Of a DNA stretch of 15,257 nt, positions 1 to 5,226 are shown one piece after another (position 1 is the stretch's first letter; every line of letters begins with the position of its first letter). The notes beneath the pieces are model-generated. The model worked only from the letters and a program-made list of their open reading frames with translations, was not told the DNA's origin and did not search any database. The stretch spans positions 1 through 15,257 of the forward strand of contig CAZBFR010000017.1 of NCBI GenBank assembly GCA_964491425.1. Reading direction: 5' to 3'. The DNA is from CAYFMS01 sp964491425 (GTDB lineage: Bacteria; Patescibacteriota; Patescibacteriia; UBA9934). The translations under genes were made by a program, and so were the position numbers.

Positions 1-43
1 CGCTATAACGGTATCGAGGGTTCGAATCCCTCCCCCTCCGCCA
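1..43 (+). tRNA. tRNA-Ser, 3' part only
   Basis: The window opens inside a tRNA gene. The T arm is clear: stem GAGGG, loop TTCGAAT, stem CCCTC, followed by the 7-base acceptor strand CCCCTCC, discriminator G and an encoded CCA at 41-43. The bases before the T arm look like the end of a long class II variable arm. Discriminator G, the implied GGAGGGG 5' acceptor strand and the variable arm point to tRNA-Ser. The anticodon lies outside the window, so the isoacceptor is unknown. Leu or Tyr is less likely because their discriminator is normally A. Confidence 0.85.
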
Positions 44-44
44 T

Positions 45-75
45 AAAACAATCGCTTACCGCGGTTGTTTTGTTG
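45..75 (+). terminator. Rho-independent terminator of the tRNA gene
   Basis: AAAACAATCGC at 45-55 pairs with GCGGTTGTTTT at 61-71 over 11 positions with one T-G wobble, around the loop TTACC. The A-rich left side and T-rich right side make a typical, possibly bidirectional, hairpin directly after the encoded CCA. The right half of this hairpin is the sequence repeated at 774-797. Confidence 0.75.
52..75 (+). repeat. 24-bp direct repeat, copy 1
   Basis: This stretch begins TCGCTTACCGCGGTT and ends TTTTGTTG. It covers the inner left arm, loop and whole right arm of the tRNA terminator. It matches 774-797 at 23 of 24 bases (G67 versus A789). The copies lie 722 bp apart and bracket the HD-domain gene. 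Confidence 0.85.
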
Positions 76-85
76 ATTCAAATAC

Positions 86-113
86 TTGACCTTTTCTCTA
101 CCTGGAGTAATAT
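86..113 (+). promoter_or_regulatory. Possible promoter of the HD gene
   Basis: TTGACC at 86-91 (5 of 6 to a -35 consensus), a 16-base spacer, then TAATAT at 108-113. It lies about 35 bases before the preferred GTG start. The -10 match is weak, so this is tentative. Confidence 0.35.
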
Positions 114-148
114 TACAGATCGTTCATTCTTACCAACCTGGAGTTCCC

Positions 149-733
149 GTGCAACCCAAGTACTACACTATTGAAGCAATGATTGAGATGATTGATGAGC
201 CCAACCGAACGGCCTGCATGCGAATCCTTGAGGAAAACCGTGCACTATTCCAGACGGTTCAAGGCTCTACCAACAATCACCAGAACTGGCTCGGTGGATA
301 CTTCGACCACGTTCAAGAGATCATGAACATCGCGGTCGTGCTCTATGACCGGCTGAACTCCCTACGACCCCTCCCGTTTTCTCTTTCGGACCTTCTTCTC
401 GTCGTGTATCTGCACGACGTTGAGAAGCCATGGAAGTACGAGCTTCGCGGTGACGGGCAGCTCTACCACAAGGAAAATATGCAGAGCAAAGGTGATCACC
501 AGCGTTTCCGCATGCAAAAACTTGCGGAGTACGGCGTCGTCCTCAGCACCGAGCACGAGAATGGCATTAGGTACGCGGAAGGGGAACTTGAAGGTTACTC
601 GAACCGTTACCGCGTCTCAGGTCCACTCGCCAGCGTAGCTCACATGTGTGATACGTGTAGCGCGAGACTCTGGTTTGCCCACCCTGCGGAAGAGAATGAT
701 CCGTGGCCTGGCGCTCAACGTGTTCGCGACTAG
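149..733 (+). CDS. HD-domain phosphohydrolase-like protein
   Basis: A 194-residue protein with the pattern of the HD superfamily of metal-dependent phosphohydrolases. From the GTG start, NHQNWLGGYFDHV (His54) resembles the first metal-ligand helix, YLHDVEKPW (His89-Asp90) is the HD pair, and HMCDTC (Asp168) suits the last aspartate. Such enzymes act on nucleotides, cyclic nucleotides or RNA ends; the substrate here cannot be read. The GTG at 149 is chosen because TGGAG lies 5 bases upstream; the frame stays open back to a TTG at 86, and an ATG at 179 is the conservative alternative. The gene lies between two copies of a 24-bp repeat. Its TAG stop sits in the loop of a perfect 6-bp hairpin. 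The gene is probably transcribed alone and probably acquired. Alternative: a degenerate or regulatory HD protein. Confidence 0.7.
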   Translation: MQPKYYTIEAMIEMIDEPNRTACMRILEENRALFQTVQGSTNNHQNWLGGYFDHVQEIMNIAVVLYDRLNSLRPLPFSLSDLLLVVYLHDVEKPWKYELRGDGQLYHKENMQSKGDHQRFRMQKLAEYGVVLSTEHENGIRYAEGELEGYSNRYRVSGPLASVAHMCDTCSARLWFAHPAEENDPWPGAQRVRD

Positions 734-769
734 CGTCGCGCCCCTGGCGGCGAGGAGAAATCCCCGCCG
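725..769 (+). terminator. Two hairpins at the end of the HD gene
   Basis: Hairpin 1 is CGCGAC (725-730) and GTCGCG (735-740) around TAGC, so the stop codon TAG is in the loop. Hairpin 2 is CGGCGAGG (748-755) with CCCCGCCG (762-769), loop AGAAAT, with one A-C mismatch. Only a short weak T run (TCTTT) follows, so termination is plausible but not certain. Confidence 0.5.
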
Positions 770-773
770 TCTT

Positions 774-797
774 TCGCTTACCGCGGTTATTTTGTTG
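774..797 (+). repeat. 24-bp direct repeat, copy 2
   Basis: This is nearly identical to 52-75. The bases before it (GCCGTCTT) do not restore the left arm of the tRNA terminator, so only a 3-4 bp inner stem can form. It is therefore a copied sequence rather than a second functional terminator. It ends 17 bp before the Nudix ATG. Confidence 0.85.
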
Positions 798-814
798 TGC
801 TAGGATGGGTGCAT

Positions 815-1282
815 ATGGCCAAACAATGCGATAATGAATGTGTTGGAATGTTCGTGTGGCGAGACAATGGTTTGCTGCTGATAGAACGTAAAAAAGCGCC
901 GTTTGGGTTTGCGCCTCCCGCTGGCCATATCGACGGAGACGACTCTTTCGAGGAATCGGCACAAAGGGAGCTAAAAGAAGAGGTGGGTTTAGATACGCAA
1001 AGTATTCACCTAACGATCGAAGGACGCAAAGAAAATCCCTGTCGACGCGAAGGTGGAAGTTGGCATTACTGGAAAATTTATACAATTGACGCAACGGGCG
1101 AAATTAAACGAAGTGAGGACGAGACAAAACAAGCTGGCTTTTACAAGAAAGAGGACCTGCTACTTCTAGCGAGTAAAACTGAAAAATATCTTCACGGAGA
1201 TATTACTCAATCCGATTGGGAGCAATCACCTGGACTTGAACCGGTTTGGTGCGAGTGGTTAAAAGAACTAAGCGTTATTTAA
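815..1282 (+). CDS. Nudix hydrolase
   Basis: A 155-residue Nudix-fold protein that should hydrolyse a nucleoside diphosphate linked to another group, using Mg2+ or Mn2+. The Nudix box begins at Gly37 and ends with RELKEEVGL (Arg51-Leu59), carrying the metal-binding glutamates. The first glutamate of the consensus is replaced by Asp43, a mild change. PPAGH just before the box is also usual. The specific substrate is not evident. The ATG at 815 is preferred over in-frame GTGs at 797 and 809 because the family begins just before the GMFVW strand and AGGATGGG lies upstream as a weak SD. The stop is followed after one base by the ATG of the next gene (TAATATG), so the two are almost certainly co-translated. 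One of the 24-bp repeats lies directly upstream. Confidence 0.9.
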   Translation: MAKQCDNECVGMFVWRDNGLLLIERKKAPFGFAPPAGHIDGDDSFEESAQRELKEEVGLDTQSIHLTIEGRKENPCRREGGSWHYWKIYTIDATGEIKRSEDETKQAGFYKKEDLLLLASKTEKYLHGDITQSDWEQSPGLEPVWCEWLKELSVI

Positions 1283-1283
1283 T

Positions 1284-1715
1284 ATGAAGATTTATGTATT
1301 GGGCAGTACGAGCTTTATGAATGAAATGGTCGATGCAAAAAATCAGCTCTGTGCCCTTGGATTTGGGGGCTCGATCCATCCTCATTACGAGGCCTTCGTA
1401 CGAGGAGATAAACCGGAGCATGTTGCGAGATGGCAGGCCGGTGAACGAGCCGCACTCAAACGAGAGAATAATTACTTCCATGAACATTACGCGCGCATTC
1501 TTGATAATGACGCCATTCTTATCGTAAATGGCGAAAAGCGTGGTATTCAAAACTACATCGGTGGTAATGTACTTATGGAAATGGGGCAAGCATATGTAAA
1601 CCACAAGAAAATCTATTTCTTGAATGGTATGCCGTCGGGACTCTCGTATATGGATGAAATTGAAGCCATGGACCCGGTTTGCCTAAACGGGGATTTGAGT
1701 AATATTGGAAAGTAG
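1284..1715 (+). CDS. Nucleoside 2-deoxyribosyltransferase-like protein
   Basis: A 143-residue protein with a Rossmann-like layout: a first strand MKIYVLGSTS, a helix, a mid-protein strand DNDAILIVN, then GGNVLMEMGQAY followed by the strand KKIYFLNG. The segment with Met-Glu-Met-Gly resembles the nucleotide-site motif of nucleoside 2-deoxyribosyltransferases and related base-handling proteins, where a Glu in a G..T.xExG context is catalytic. I cannot assign a substrate, and the family could be a non-catalytic relative. It starts one base after the Nudix stop and has no SD of its own, so it is probably translated by coupling. The pairing suggests a shared role in nucleotide salvage, sanitation or modified-nucleotide turnover, which is an inference. 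Confidence 0.55.
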   Translation: MKIYVLGSTSFMNEMVDAKNQLCALGFGGSIHPHYEAFVRGDKPEHVARWQAGERAALKRENNYFHEHYARILDNDAILIVNGEKRGIQNYIGGNVLMEMGQAYVNHKKIYFLNGMPSGLSYMDEIEAMDPVCLNGDLSNIGK

Positions 1716-1734
1716 ACCGATACGTTGATACCGC

Positions 1735-1759
1735 AACTATCAAGCATTACTTGATGGTT
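1735..1759 (+). terminator. Hairpin after the Nudix/transferase pair
   Basis: AACTATCAAG (1735-1744) pairs with CTTGATGGTT (1750-1759) over 10 positions with one T-G wobble, loop CATTA. A rich then T-rich sequence follows (AAAAAGCCGGTTGTTTT), but no T run abuts the stem, so terminator strength is uncertain. Confidence 0.45.
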
Positions 1760-1767
1760 CAAAAAGC

Positions 1768-1778
1768 CGGTTGTTTTG
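1768..1778 (+). repeat. 11-bp partial third copy of the tRNA-terminator repeat
   Basis: CGGTTGTTTTG is identical to 62-72. Flanking bases do not match, so this may be a decayed or truncated copy, or a chance match in T-rich sequence. It marks the boundary between the Nudix pair and the pyrF segment. Confidence 0.4.
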
Positions 1779-1803
1779 CTTTACAGTGACAATTTTTTAA
1801 GAT
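1775..1803 (+). promoter_or_regulatory. Possible pyrF promoter
   Basis: TTTGCT at 1775-1780, a 17-base spacer, and TAAGAT at 1798-1803. The -10 equals that of the dnaG promoter, but the -35 is poor. It would give a leader of about 50 bases carrying the pyrF SD. Confidence 0.35.
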
Positions 1804-1859
1804 ACGGTTACGGCGCCTTTAGGCACAAACTTGAACGTTCAGACAAAGGAGGAGTGACC

Positions 1860-2600
1860 ATGCAACGAGCACTGACACCGGCGGAACGGGTAATCGTTGC
1901 CGCCGACTTCAAGCCAACAGCTGGGGAGGGAAGGGACGGGATACGAAGCCGAGTCCTCACGCTGTCCGACGAGCTCGCGGAAACCGGGGTCATCCTCAAG
2001 ATGAACTCCGCGCTTCGAGCCTGTGGCTACGGCCTCATAGACGAAGTCCAGTCGCGCGGTTTGCGGGTCTTTGCGGACCTCAAGCTGAACGACATCGGCG
2101 AGACGCTTTCCATAGACGGTGCTCTCTTGCGCGAAGCGAGGCCTGCGCTCCTCACCGTGATGTGTGCCACTGGCCTCACTGCCATGCTGGCGCTCAAGGC
2201 CGAACTGCCTGACACAGAGGTACTCGGCGTGACGGTTCTCACGAGCCTCACGGATAAAGACGCCGATGCGCTCTACGGCTGCGACATCGAGACGGCGGTC
2301 ATGCGATTCGCCCACATCGCGGCCAAAGCCGGGATCGATGGACTGATCTGTTCCCCGAGACAAGCAGAGAAGCTTCGTGCCGAGTTCGGCCCGCTCTTCT
2401 CGCTCAACACTCCCGCCGTACGACCGTGGTGGTCGGTCGTTCCTGGAGATGACCAGAACCCTCTCGAGATCATGACCCCCGCCAAGGCGATGTTGGTTGG
2501 CGCGGATCGAATCGTGGTCGGTCGTCCGATCACGCTGGCCAAGAGCCGTCGAGACGCGGTCCTGCGTACCATTGAGGAAATCGCCCAAGCGACTACGTAG
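1860..2600 (+). CDS. pyrF: Orotidine 5'-phosphate decarboxylase
   Basis: A 246-residue OMP decarboxylase that converts OMP to UMP, the last step of de novo pyrimidine synthesis, in the cytosol as a TIM-barrel dimer. The catalytic set is intact: Asp16 in AADF, Lys47 in ILKMN, and the signature FADLKLNDIG with Asp73, Lys75 and Asp78. Later VTVLTSLTD, the AVRP phosphate-loop region, DDQNPLEIMTPAKAM and IVVGRPI complete the family pattern. ATG 1860 is fixed by AAGGAGGA at 1846-1853; the frame is open upstream to 1776 without family residues. No other pyrimidine-pathway gene is nearby. The gene is strikingly GC-rich compared with the dnaG-greA part of the window and has a strong SD that core genes lack, which suggests recent transfer. 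Its stop codon lies within a palindrome. Confidence 0.93.
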   Translation: MQRALTPAERVIVAADFKPTAGEGRDGIRSRVLTLSDELAETGVILKMNSALRACGYGLIDEVQSRGLRVFADLKLNDIGETLSIDGALLREARPALLTVMCATGLTAMLALKAELPDTEVLGVTVLTSLTDKDADALYGCDIETAVMRFAHIAAKAGIDGLICSPRQAEKLRAEFGPLFSLNTPAVRPWWSVVPGDDQNPLEIMTPAKAMLVGADRIVVGRPITLAKSRRDAVLRTIEEIAQATT

Positions 2601-2608
2601 TCGGGCGA
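2581..2608 (+). other. Palindrome spanning the pyrF stop
   Basis: TCGCCC (2581-2586) pairs with GGGCGA (2603-2608), and inside it GACTAC pairs with GTAGTC (2591-2602), with AAGC as a one-sided bulge. The TAG stop (2598-2600) is inside the inner palindrome. There is no T run, so this is not a classical terminator. Confidence 0.5.
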
Positions 2609-2622
2609 GCGTTCTCGGTGGC

Positions 2623-2655
2623 TAATAGCTCGTACACTTCGGTGGCGAGCTATTA
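2623..2655 (+). terminator. Long hairpin with TTCG loop after pyrF
   Basis: TAATAGCTCG (2623-2632) pairs perfectly with CGAGCTATTA (2646-2655). CAC and GTG close a TTCG tetraloop at 2638-2641 inside it. A loose TTAATTT tail follows. It is the most stable-looking hairpin in the gap and most likely terminates pyrF mRNA. Confidence 0.6.
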
Positions 2656-2660
2656 TTAAT

Positions 2661-2794
2661 TTGACTATTTAACAAAAACCATACAAAGATAACGAGGTCG
2701 TACATTCCAATGGGCTAGTCGTCGCTAGTCGATTATAGACGTCATATATTTGACACCTAGCGTACAACCTCGCTAGGCTTTATAAGGAGGTCCT
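2661..2794 (+). promoter_or_regulatory. Structured leader with alternative stems upstream of the 139-residue protein
   Basis: This is the rest of the 194-base gap. A weak promoter is possible at TTGACT (2661) with AAAGAT (2685-2690). A long-range stem can form between CGAGGTCGTAC (2693-2703) and GTACAACCTCG (2762-2772), 10 of 11 pairs. A local hairpin CCTAGCG/CGCTAGG (2756-2762 with 2771-2777) uses the same bases, so the two exclude each other. CGCTAG (2723-2728) can also pair with CTAGCG (2757-2762). TTGACA at 2750 lacks a good -10 compatible with an mRNA that includes the SD. The SD AAGGAGGT (2784-2791) follows 6 bases after the hairpin. Confidence 0.4.
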
Positions 2795-3214
2795 ATGCAC
2801 GTAACACTGGTAGGGAAGTTGTTCAAGGCGGTCGTCAGAATGTGGACCAAGACGGACACATACACTGTCAGCGACCACTACGCGGAGTACGAGCGCGAAT
2901 ACAGTGTTGGAATCGGCGATGTTGCCGTGTTCGATACGCTCGGTCGACGCATCGCATTCGTCCACCTCGACTACAAGGGCCGCGAGCCCGGTGAGAGCGC
3001 CTTCTCGCAGTGCGTGGTACCACGGAACCTGCTACCCGATCAGGAAGCAGATTACGTGGACTGGTTCGCGAGGAGGATTATGCGCGCGTTCGGCGAGCAT
3101 AGCGGCGAGGGTGAGCTTCGAATGAAGATCGAGAAGCCGGATCAGGAAGAGCTCTTCCGACTCGGCTTCGTTTCCGACGGGGACGGACAGACCCCGCTTC
3201 CTCTCGCGATGTAG
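2795..3214 (+). CDS. Unrecognised 139-residue protein
   Basis: I do not recognise this family. The protein is soluble in appearance: no signal peptide or membrane segment, many acidic and arginine residues, and an alternation suggesting beta strands in the first 60 residues (GDVAVFDTLGRRIAFVHLDY), then a helix-rich part (DYVDWFARRIMRAFGEH). There is no cysteine cluster or P-loop. The start is secure: AAGGAGGT ends 3 bases before the ATG at 2795. The stop is doubled (TAGTAG). Base composition is GC-rich like pyrF and the nucleotidyltransferase gene around it, so these three genes may have arrived together. It follows an unusually structured leader and is followed by a hairpin and a strong terminator, so it is expressed as a single-gene unit. 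Confidence 0.7.
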   Translation: MHVTLVGKLFKAVVRMWTKTDTYTVSDHYAEYEREYSVGIGDVAVFDTLGRRIAFVHLDYKGREPGESAFSQCVVPRNLLPDQEADYVDWFARRIMRAFGEHSGEGELRMKIEKPDQEELFRLGFVSDGDGQTPLPLAM

Positions 3215-3239
3215 TAGCCGATCCGCTGGAAGCGGCTAC
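3214..3239 (+). other. Hairpin starting in the stop codon of the 139-residue protein
   Basis: GTAGCCG (3214-3220) pairs with CGGCTAC (3233-3239). An alternative inner stem is CCGCT/AGCGG. It begins at the last base of the first stop codon, as in the neighbouring accessory genes. Confidence 0.5.
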
Positions 3240-3243
3240 GCTG

Positions 3244-3278
3244 GGCGGGTAAGAGCAATCTTCCCGCCTGTTGTTTTT
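3244..3278 (+). terminator. Rho-independent terminator
   Basis: GGCGGG plus AAGA (3244-3254, with one bulged T at 3250) pairs with TCTT plus CCCGCC (3259-3268) around GCAA, followed by TGTTGTTTTT. This is the best terminator in the accessory region. Its T tract runs straight into the next TTGACA. Confidence 0.8.
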
Positions 3279-3304
3279 GACATTTCCAGGGTTTCTATTT
3301 AACG
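3277..3304 (+). promoter_or_regulatory. Promoter of the nucleotidyltransferase gene
   Basis: A perfect TTGACA at 3277-3282 overlaps the preceding T tract, then 16 bases, then TTTAAC at 3299-3304 (or TAACGT one base later). The -10 is poor but the position, just ahead of the SD, fits. Confidence 0.45.
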
Positions 3305-3322
3305 TCGTTTCGGAGGTGAGCC

Positions 3323-4141
3323 TTGGGAAAAGTGTTCACTTGGAGGGAAATCGAAAACGGCATGGTTCCAAGTCCCGAGAACTTCGCGATCGTTGCGAAC
3401 GAAATTCGGGCACGGTTTGAGAAAACGGAGGGGATCTTGGGAGCGACGCTTTGCGGGTCGATTCTCGGGAACGGTTGCAATTTTCGGAGCGACATCGATT
3501 GCGTAGTAATCTACGACCCGAACGAGCAGAGGGAGGTCGCAGAGGTGATGCACGACGTCGGTGGATTCGCCCGGGATCTCAACGTCCCCACAGAATTCAT
3601 TCCGCTCGACCCGGACATCGCGGGGAGCTCGGTGCACCACATCGTGCACTCGTTCGCCGTTCACCTTGGGTATGCCGCCAAAATGGGCGGTGTGATCAAG
3701 ACGAATCCACTCGAGTTTTTCAATCTCGAGCACGCCGATGCGAACAGCGACATCCACGGATACCTGCGCAACAAGTTACGCAGGCTTGAGAAGGGGATCG
3801 CGGTGCTACCAATGATGAGCGAGGAGGAGCTGCACCGATTCTTGCAAAAGGTGCTCGAAGCGCCGGTACAGATCGCTCGAAAGATGCTTTGGTGGTGTAG
3901 AGTCGAGACACAAGACGACTCTAAGCAAACCGTGATGCGACGGTATCCGGAGATTGCAAGCGAACAGGAGCTTGCGCTCTTTCTTCGTGTTACGACCGCC
4001 GACCGAGCGTACACGGACGTCGTCGCGGCCCAGCTCGAGCATCCCGACAGGGATCGCTACGCTATGACCGTCGAGGAGCTCAAGGAGGTTGTTTGGGCCA
4101 CTCACGAATTCGTACGGTTGACCGCTCTCCGTATCGCCTAG
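3323..4141 (+). CDS. Nucleotidyltransferase-fold protein
   Basis: A 272-residue protein of the Pol-beta-like nucleotidyltransferase superfamily. The diagnostic motif is GSILGNGCNFRSDIDCVV: Gly45-Ser46 followed by Asp57 and Asp59 as metal ligands. TEFIPL (Glu91) may supply the third carboxylate. The remaining 170 residues are mainly helical, with a tryptophan-rich patch (MLWWCRVET), as in two-domain enzymes that bind the acceptor with a helical C-terminal domain. The transferred nucleotide and acceptor (antibiotic, protein or RNA) cannot be read. A MNT/HEPN-like toxin-antitoxin arrangement is not supported, since no small HEPN partner is adjacent. The TTG start at 3323 is decided by GGAGGTGA at 3312-3319; no better ATG is close. 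It is GC-rich, single-gene, and followed immediately by a strong hairpin. Confidence 0.75.
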   Translation: MGKVFTWREIENGMVPSPENFAIVANEIRARFEKTEGILGATLCGSILGNGCNFRSDIDCVVIYDPNEQREVAEVMHDVGGFARDLNVPTEFIPLDPDIAGSSVHHIVHSFAVHLGYAAKMGGVIKTNPLEFFNLEHADANSDIHGYLRNKLRRLEKGIAVLPMMSEEELHRFLQKVLEAPVQIARKMLWWCRVETQDDSKQTVMRRYPEIASEQELALFLRVTTADRAYTDVVAAQLEHPDRDRYAMTVEELKEVVWATHEFVRLTALRIA

Positions 4142-4170
4142 ACCTGCACGTGCGACTCGCGTGCAGGTCT
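4140..4170 (+). terminator. Hairpin at the end of the accessory block
   Basis: AGACCTGCACG (4140-4150) pairs perfectly over 11 bp with CGTGCAGGTCT (4160-4170), loop of 9. The left arm starts in the TAG stop of the nucleotidyltransferase gene. The tail GCTTAATTATT is only moderately T-rich. Confidence 0.6.
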
Positions 4171-4191
4171 GCTTAATTATTGGGTTATGGC

Positions 4192-4217
4192 AAAGGAGAT
4201 TAAACTATATTAAACTA
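4192..4217 (+). promoter_or_regulatory. Orphan SD and 10-bp-period repeat before the cytochrome b5 gene
   Basis: AAAGGAGAT (4192-4200) is a good SD but no ATG, GTG or TTG lies at a usable distance; the next ATG is 26 bases on. TTAAACTA occurs twice, at 4200-4207 and 4210-4217, one helical turn apart. TATATT (4206-4211) may be a -10 for the following gene. The function is unproven. Confidence 0.35.
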
Positions 4218-4226
4218 ACACTATCT

Positions 4227-4673
4227 ATGAACATTTCTTATAAAGCCTCTCTACTCGGACTCTTTATTCTTGTTTTCATTGTTGGAGCTGTTGCGATTAT
4301 AGATCGTGGGCGACCGGTGAAGGATTTTGATACGGAAACCGAGGTCGTGGTTGCGGAGGTTGAGGAAAATGAAGTTAAGGAAGAAGAGAAGGTCGAAGAA
4401 AAACCGACAACTCCAATTACAACAACCCCGGCGAAGAATACGTTTACAAGTACAGAGGTTGCGAGTCACGCCGTTCCGGAAGATTGCTGGGCGAGCGTAA
4501 ACGGGGGAGTGTACGATTTGACGACGTGGGTCGAACGCCACCCGGGAGGTTCGGCGATTATTAAGTCGCTTTGTGGGACGGACGCGACGGTCAGGTTTAC
4601 AAATAAACACGGGGAATCGAGTCTTGCCAAATCGGCTCTCGGGCTTTTAAAGATTGGAACGCTCGCTCCTTAA
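4227..4673 (+). CDS. Membrane-anchored cytochrome b5 domain protein
   Basis: A 148-residue protein. Residues 5-26 form an N-terminal membrane anchor (or uncleaved signal). Residues about 33-75 are a low-complexity Glu/Val then Thr/Pro linker. Residues 76-145 are a cytochrome b5 domain: EDCWASVNGGVYDLTTWVERHPGG gives the first haem ligand His105 in the invariant HPGG, and FTNKHGES gives the second, His128. Cys87 and Cys116 could form a disulfide if the domain faces outside. It should carry haem b and pass single electrons at the outer face of the membrane; its partner is unknown. ATG 4227 is chosen because it begins the hydrophobic anchor; no SD is near it. Its stop is followed by one base and the DoxX-like gene start, so the two are translationally coupled and may share a redox role. 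Confidence 0.88.
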   Translation: MNISYKASLLGLFILVFIVGAVAIIDRGRPVKDFDTETEVVVAEVEENEVKEEEKVEEKPTTPITTTPAKNTFTSTEVASHAVPEDCWASVNGGVYDLTTWVERHPGGSAIIKSLCGTDATVRFTNKHGESSLAKSALGLLKIGTLAP

Positions 4674-4674
4674 T

Positions 4675-5046
4675 ATGAAATACTTAACGGCACAAATCGT
4701 TGCGCGCTATACGACCATTGGACTCTTCCTTTGGTTTGGACTTGCGCAAATTCAAAATCCGGGAGAATGGCTTGCGTTTTTACCGGAGTGGACGGGCTAT
4801 TTTCCGATTCCTGGAGAAGTTCTCGTTGGACTTAACGGGTGGACAGAAGTCGTTCTCGCTTTAATGCTTGCGCTCGGGCTCTATACGCGCGTTGTCCAAA
4901 TTATCCTCGGCGTCCACCTTTTTGCAATTGGACTTAACGTAAACGGCCCTACCGCAACTCGCGATATCGCGCTCGCGCTCTTTATCCTCGCGACTTCGAT
5001 CGAAAAACCCGATCCGTTAACGCTCGATGCTCGGTTAAAAAAGTAG
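4675..5046 (+). CDS. DoxX-like four-helix membrane protein
   Basis: A 123-residue, strongly hydrophobic protein with about four membrane helices and the layout of the DoxX family: RYTTIGLFLWFGLAQIQNP at the start, GLNGWTEVVLALMLALGLYTR in the middle, and a final helix ALALFILATS. DoxX relatives include a subunit of archaeal thiosulfate:quinone oxidoreductase and many small proteins of unknown function, so no reaction is assigned. It begins at the ATG of a TAATATG junction with the cytochrome b5 gene and has no SD. The short charged tail (DARLKK) probably faces the cytoplasm. Its neighbour suggests membrane electron transfer, which is an inference from position. Confidence 0.75.
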   Translation: MKYLTAQIVARYTTIGLFLWFGLAQIQNPGEWLAFLPEWTGYFPIPGEVLVGLNGWTEVVLALMLALGLYTRVVQIILGVHLFAIGLNVNGPTATRDIALALFILATSIEKPDPLTLDARLKK

Positions 5047-5048
5047 TG

Positions 5049-5057
5049 TGTTATACT
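5049..5057 (+). promoter_or_regulatory. Extended -10 promoter for a leaderless mRNA
   Basis: TGTTATACT at 5049-5057 is a perfect extended -10 (TGnTATACT). Six bases separate it from the ATG at 5064, so the expected transcription start is the A of the start codon. No -35 is recognisable, as often with extended -10 promoters. Confidence 0.6.
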
Positions 5058-5063
5058 AGAATC

Positions 5064-5225
5064 ATGTTGAGACTATTCTCACTTTCTAGTCTTATCCTCG
5101 CGCTTGCCGGAGTCCTTATCTTCGTCTCGGTAATCGCCCTGCAAAGTCCATTCTCGGAGGAGATCTTTATCGCCGGCAAGGCGCTTATTATCGTTGGAAC
5201 ATTTTTCGTATTTCTTGATCGCTAA
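5064..5225 (+). CDS. Small two-helix membrane protein, 53 residues
   Basis: A short gene of 53 codons. The product starts MLRLFSLSSLILALAGVL, continues into a first membrane helix (about 8-26), a short acidic loop around SPFSEE, then a second helix (about 36-51) and ends FLDR. No family is recognised. Support for it being real comes from three things: a good extended -10 placed exactly for a leaderless transcript, codon use like its neighbours, and a stop that forms the TAATATG junction with the next membrane gene, seen at other true gene junctions here. It may be an accessory subunit or stabiliser of that protein. Confidence 0.65.
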   Translation: MLRLFSLSSLILALAGVLIFVSVIALQSPFSEEIFIAGKALIIVGTFFVFLDR

Positions 5226-5226
5226 T

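Noticed and set aside
1..800. Duplicated tRNA 3' end as an attachment site of an integrative element
   Set aside because: The sequence before the second 24-bp repeat shares only short C-rich runs with the tRNA end. The T loop and acceptor strand are not copied.
567..1094. A 175-codon minus-strand frame across the HD and Nudix genes
   Set aside because: It spans two well-supported plus-strand genes and the gap between them, and its product is Arg-rich without any recognisable domain.
1839..2588. A 249-codon minus-strand frame opposite pyrF
   Set aside because: It is the antisense of pyrF, open because the gene is GC-rich. The product resembles no protein family.
2750..2779. TTGACA at 2750 as the promoter of the 139-residue protein
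   Set aside because: The only -10 at correct spacing (TAGGCT, 2774-2779) would start the mRNA within the SD, which could not then act. The 7-bp hairpin occupies the spacer.
45..4170. A true integron with attC sites
   Set aside because: The accessory hairpins lack paired attC core boxes. ATTTAAC at 2667 and 3297 fits a single-sided core, but no matching partner site is found, and no integrase gene is in the window.
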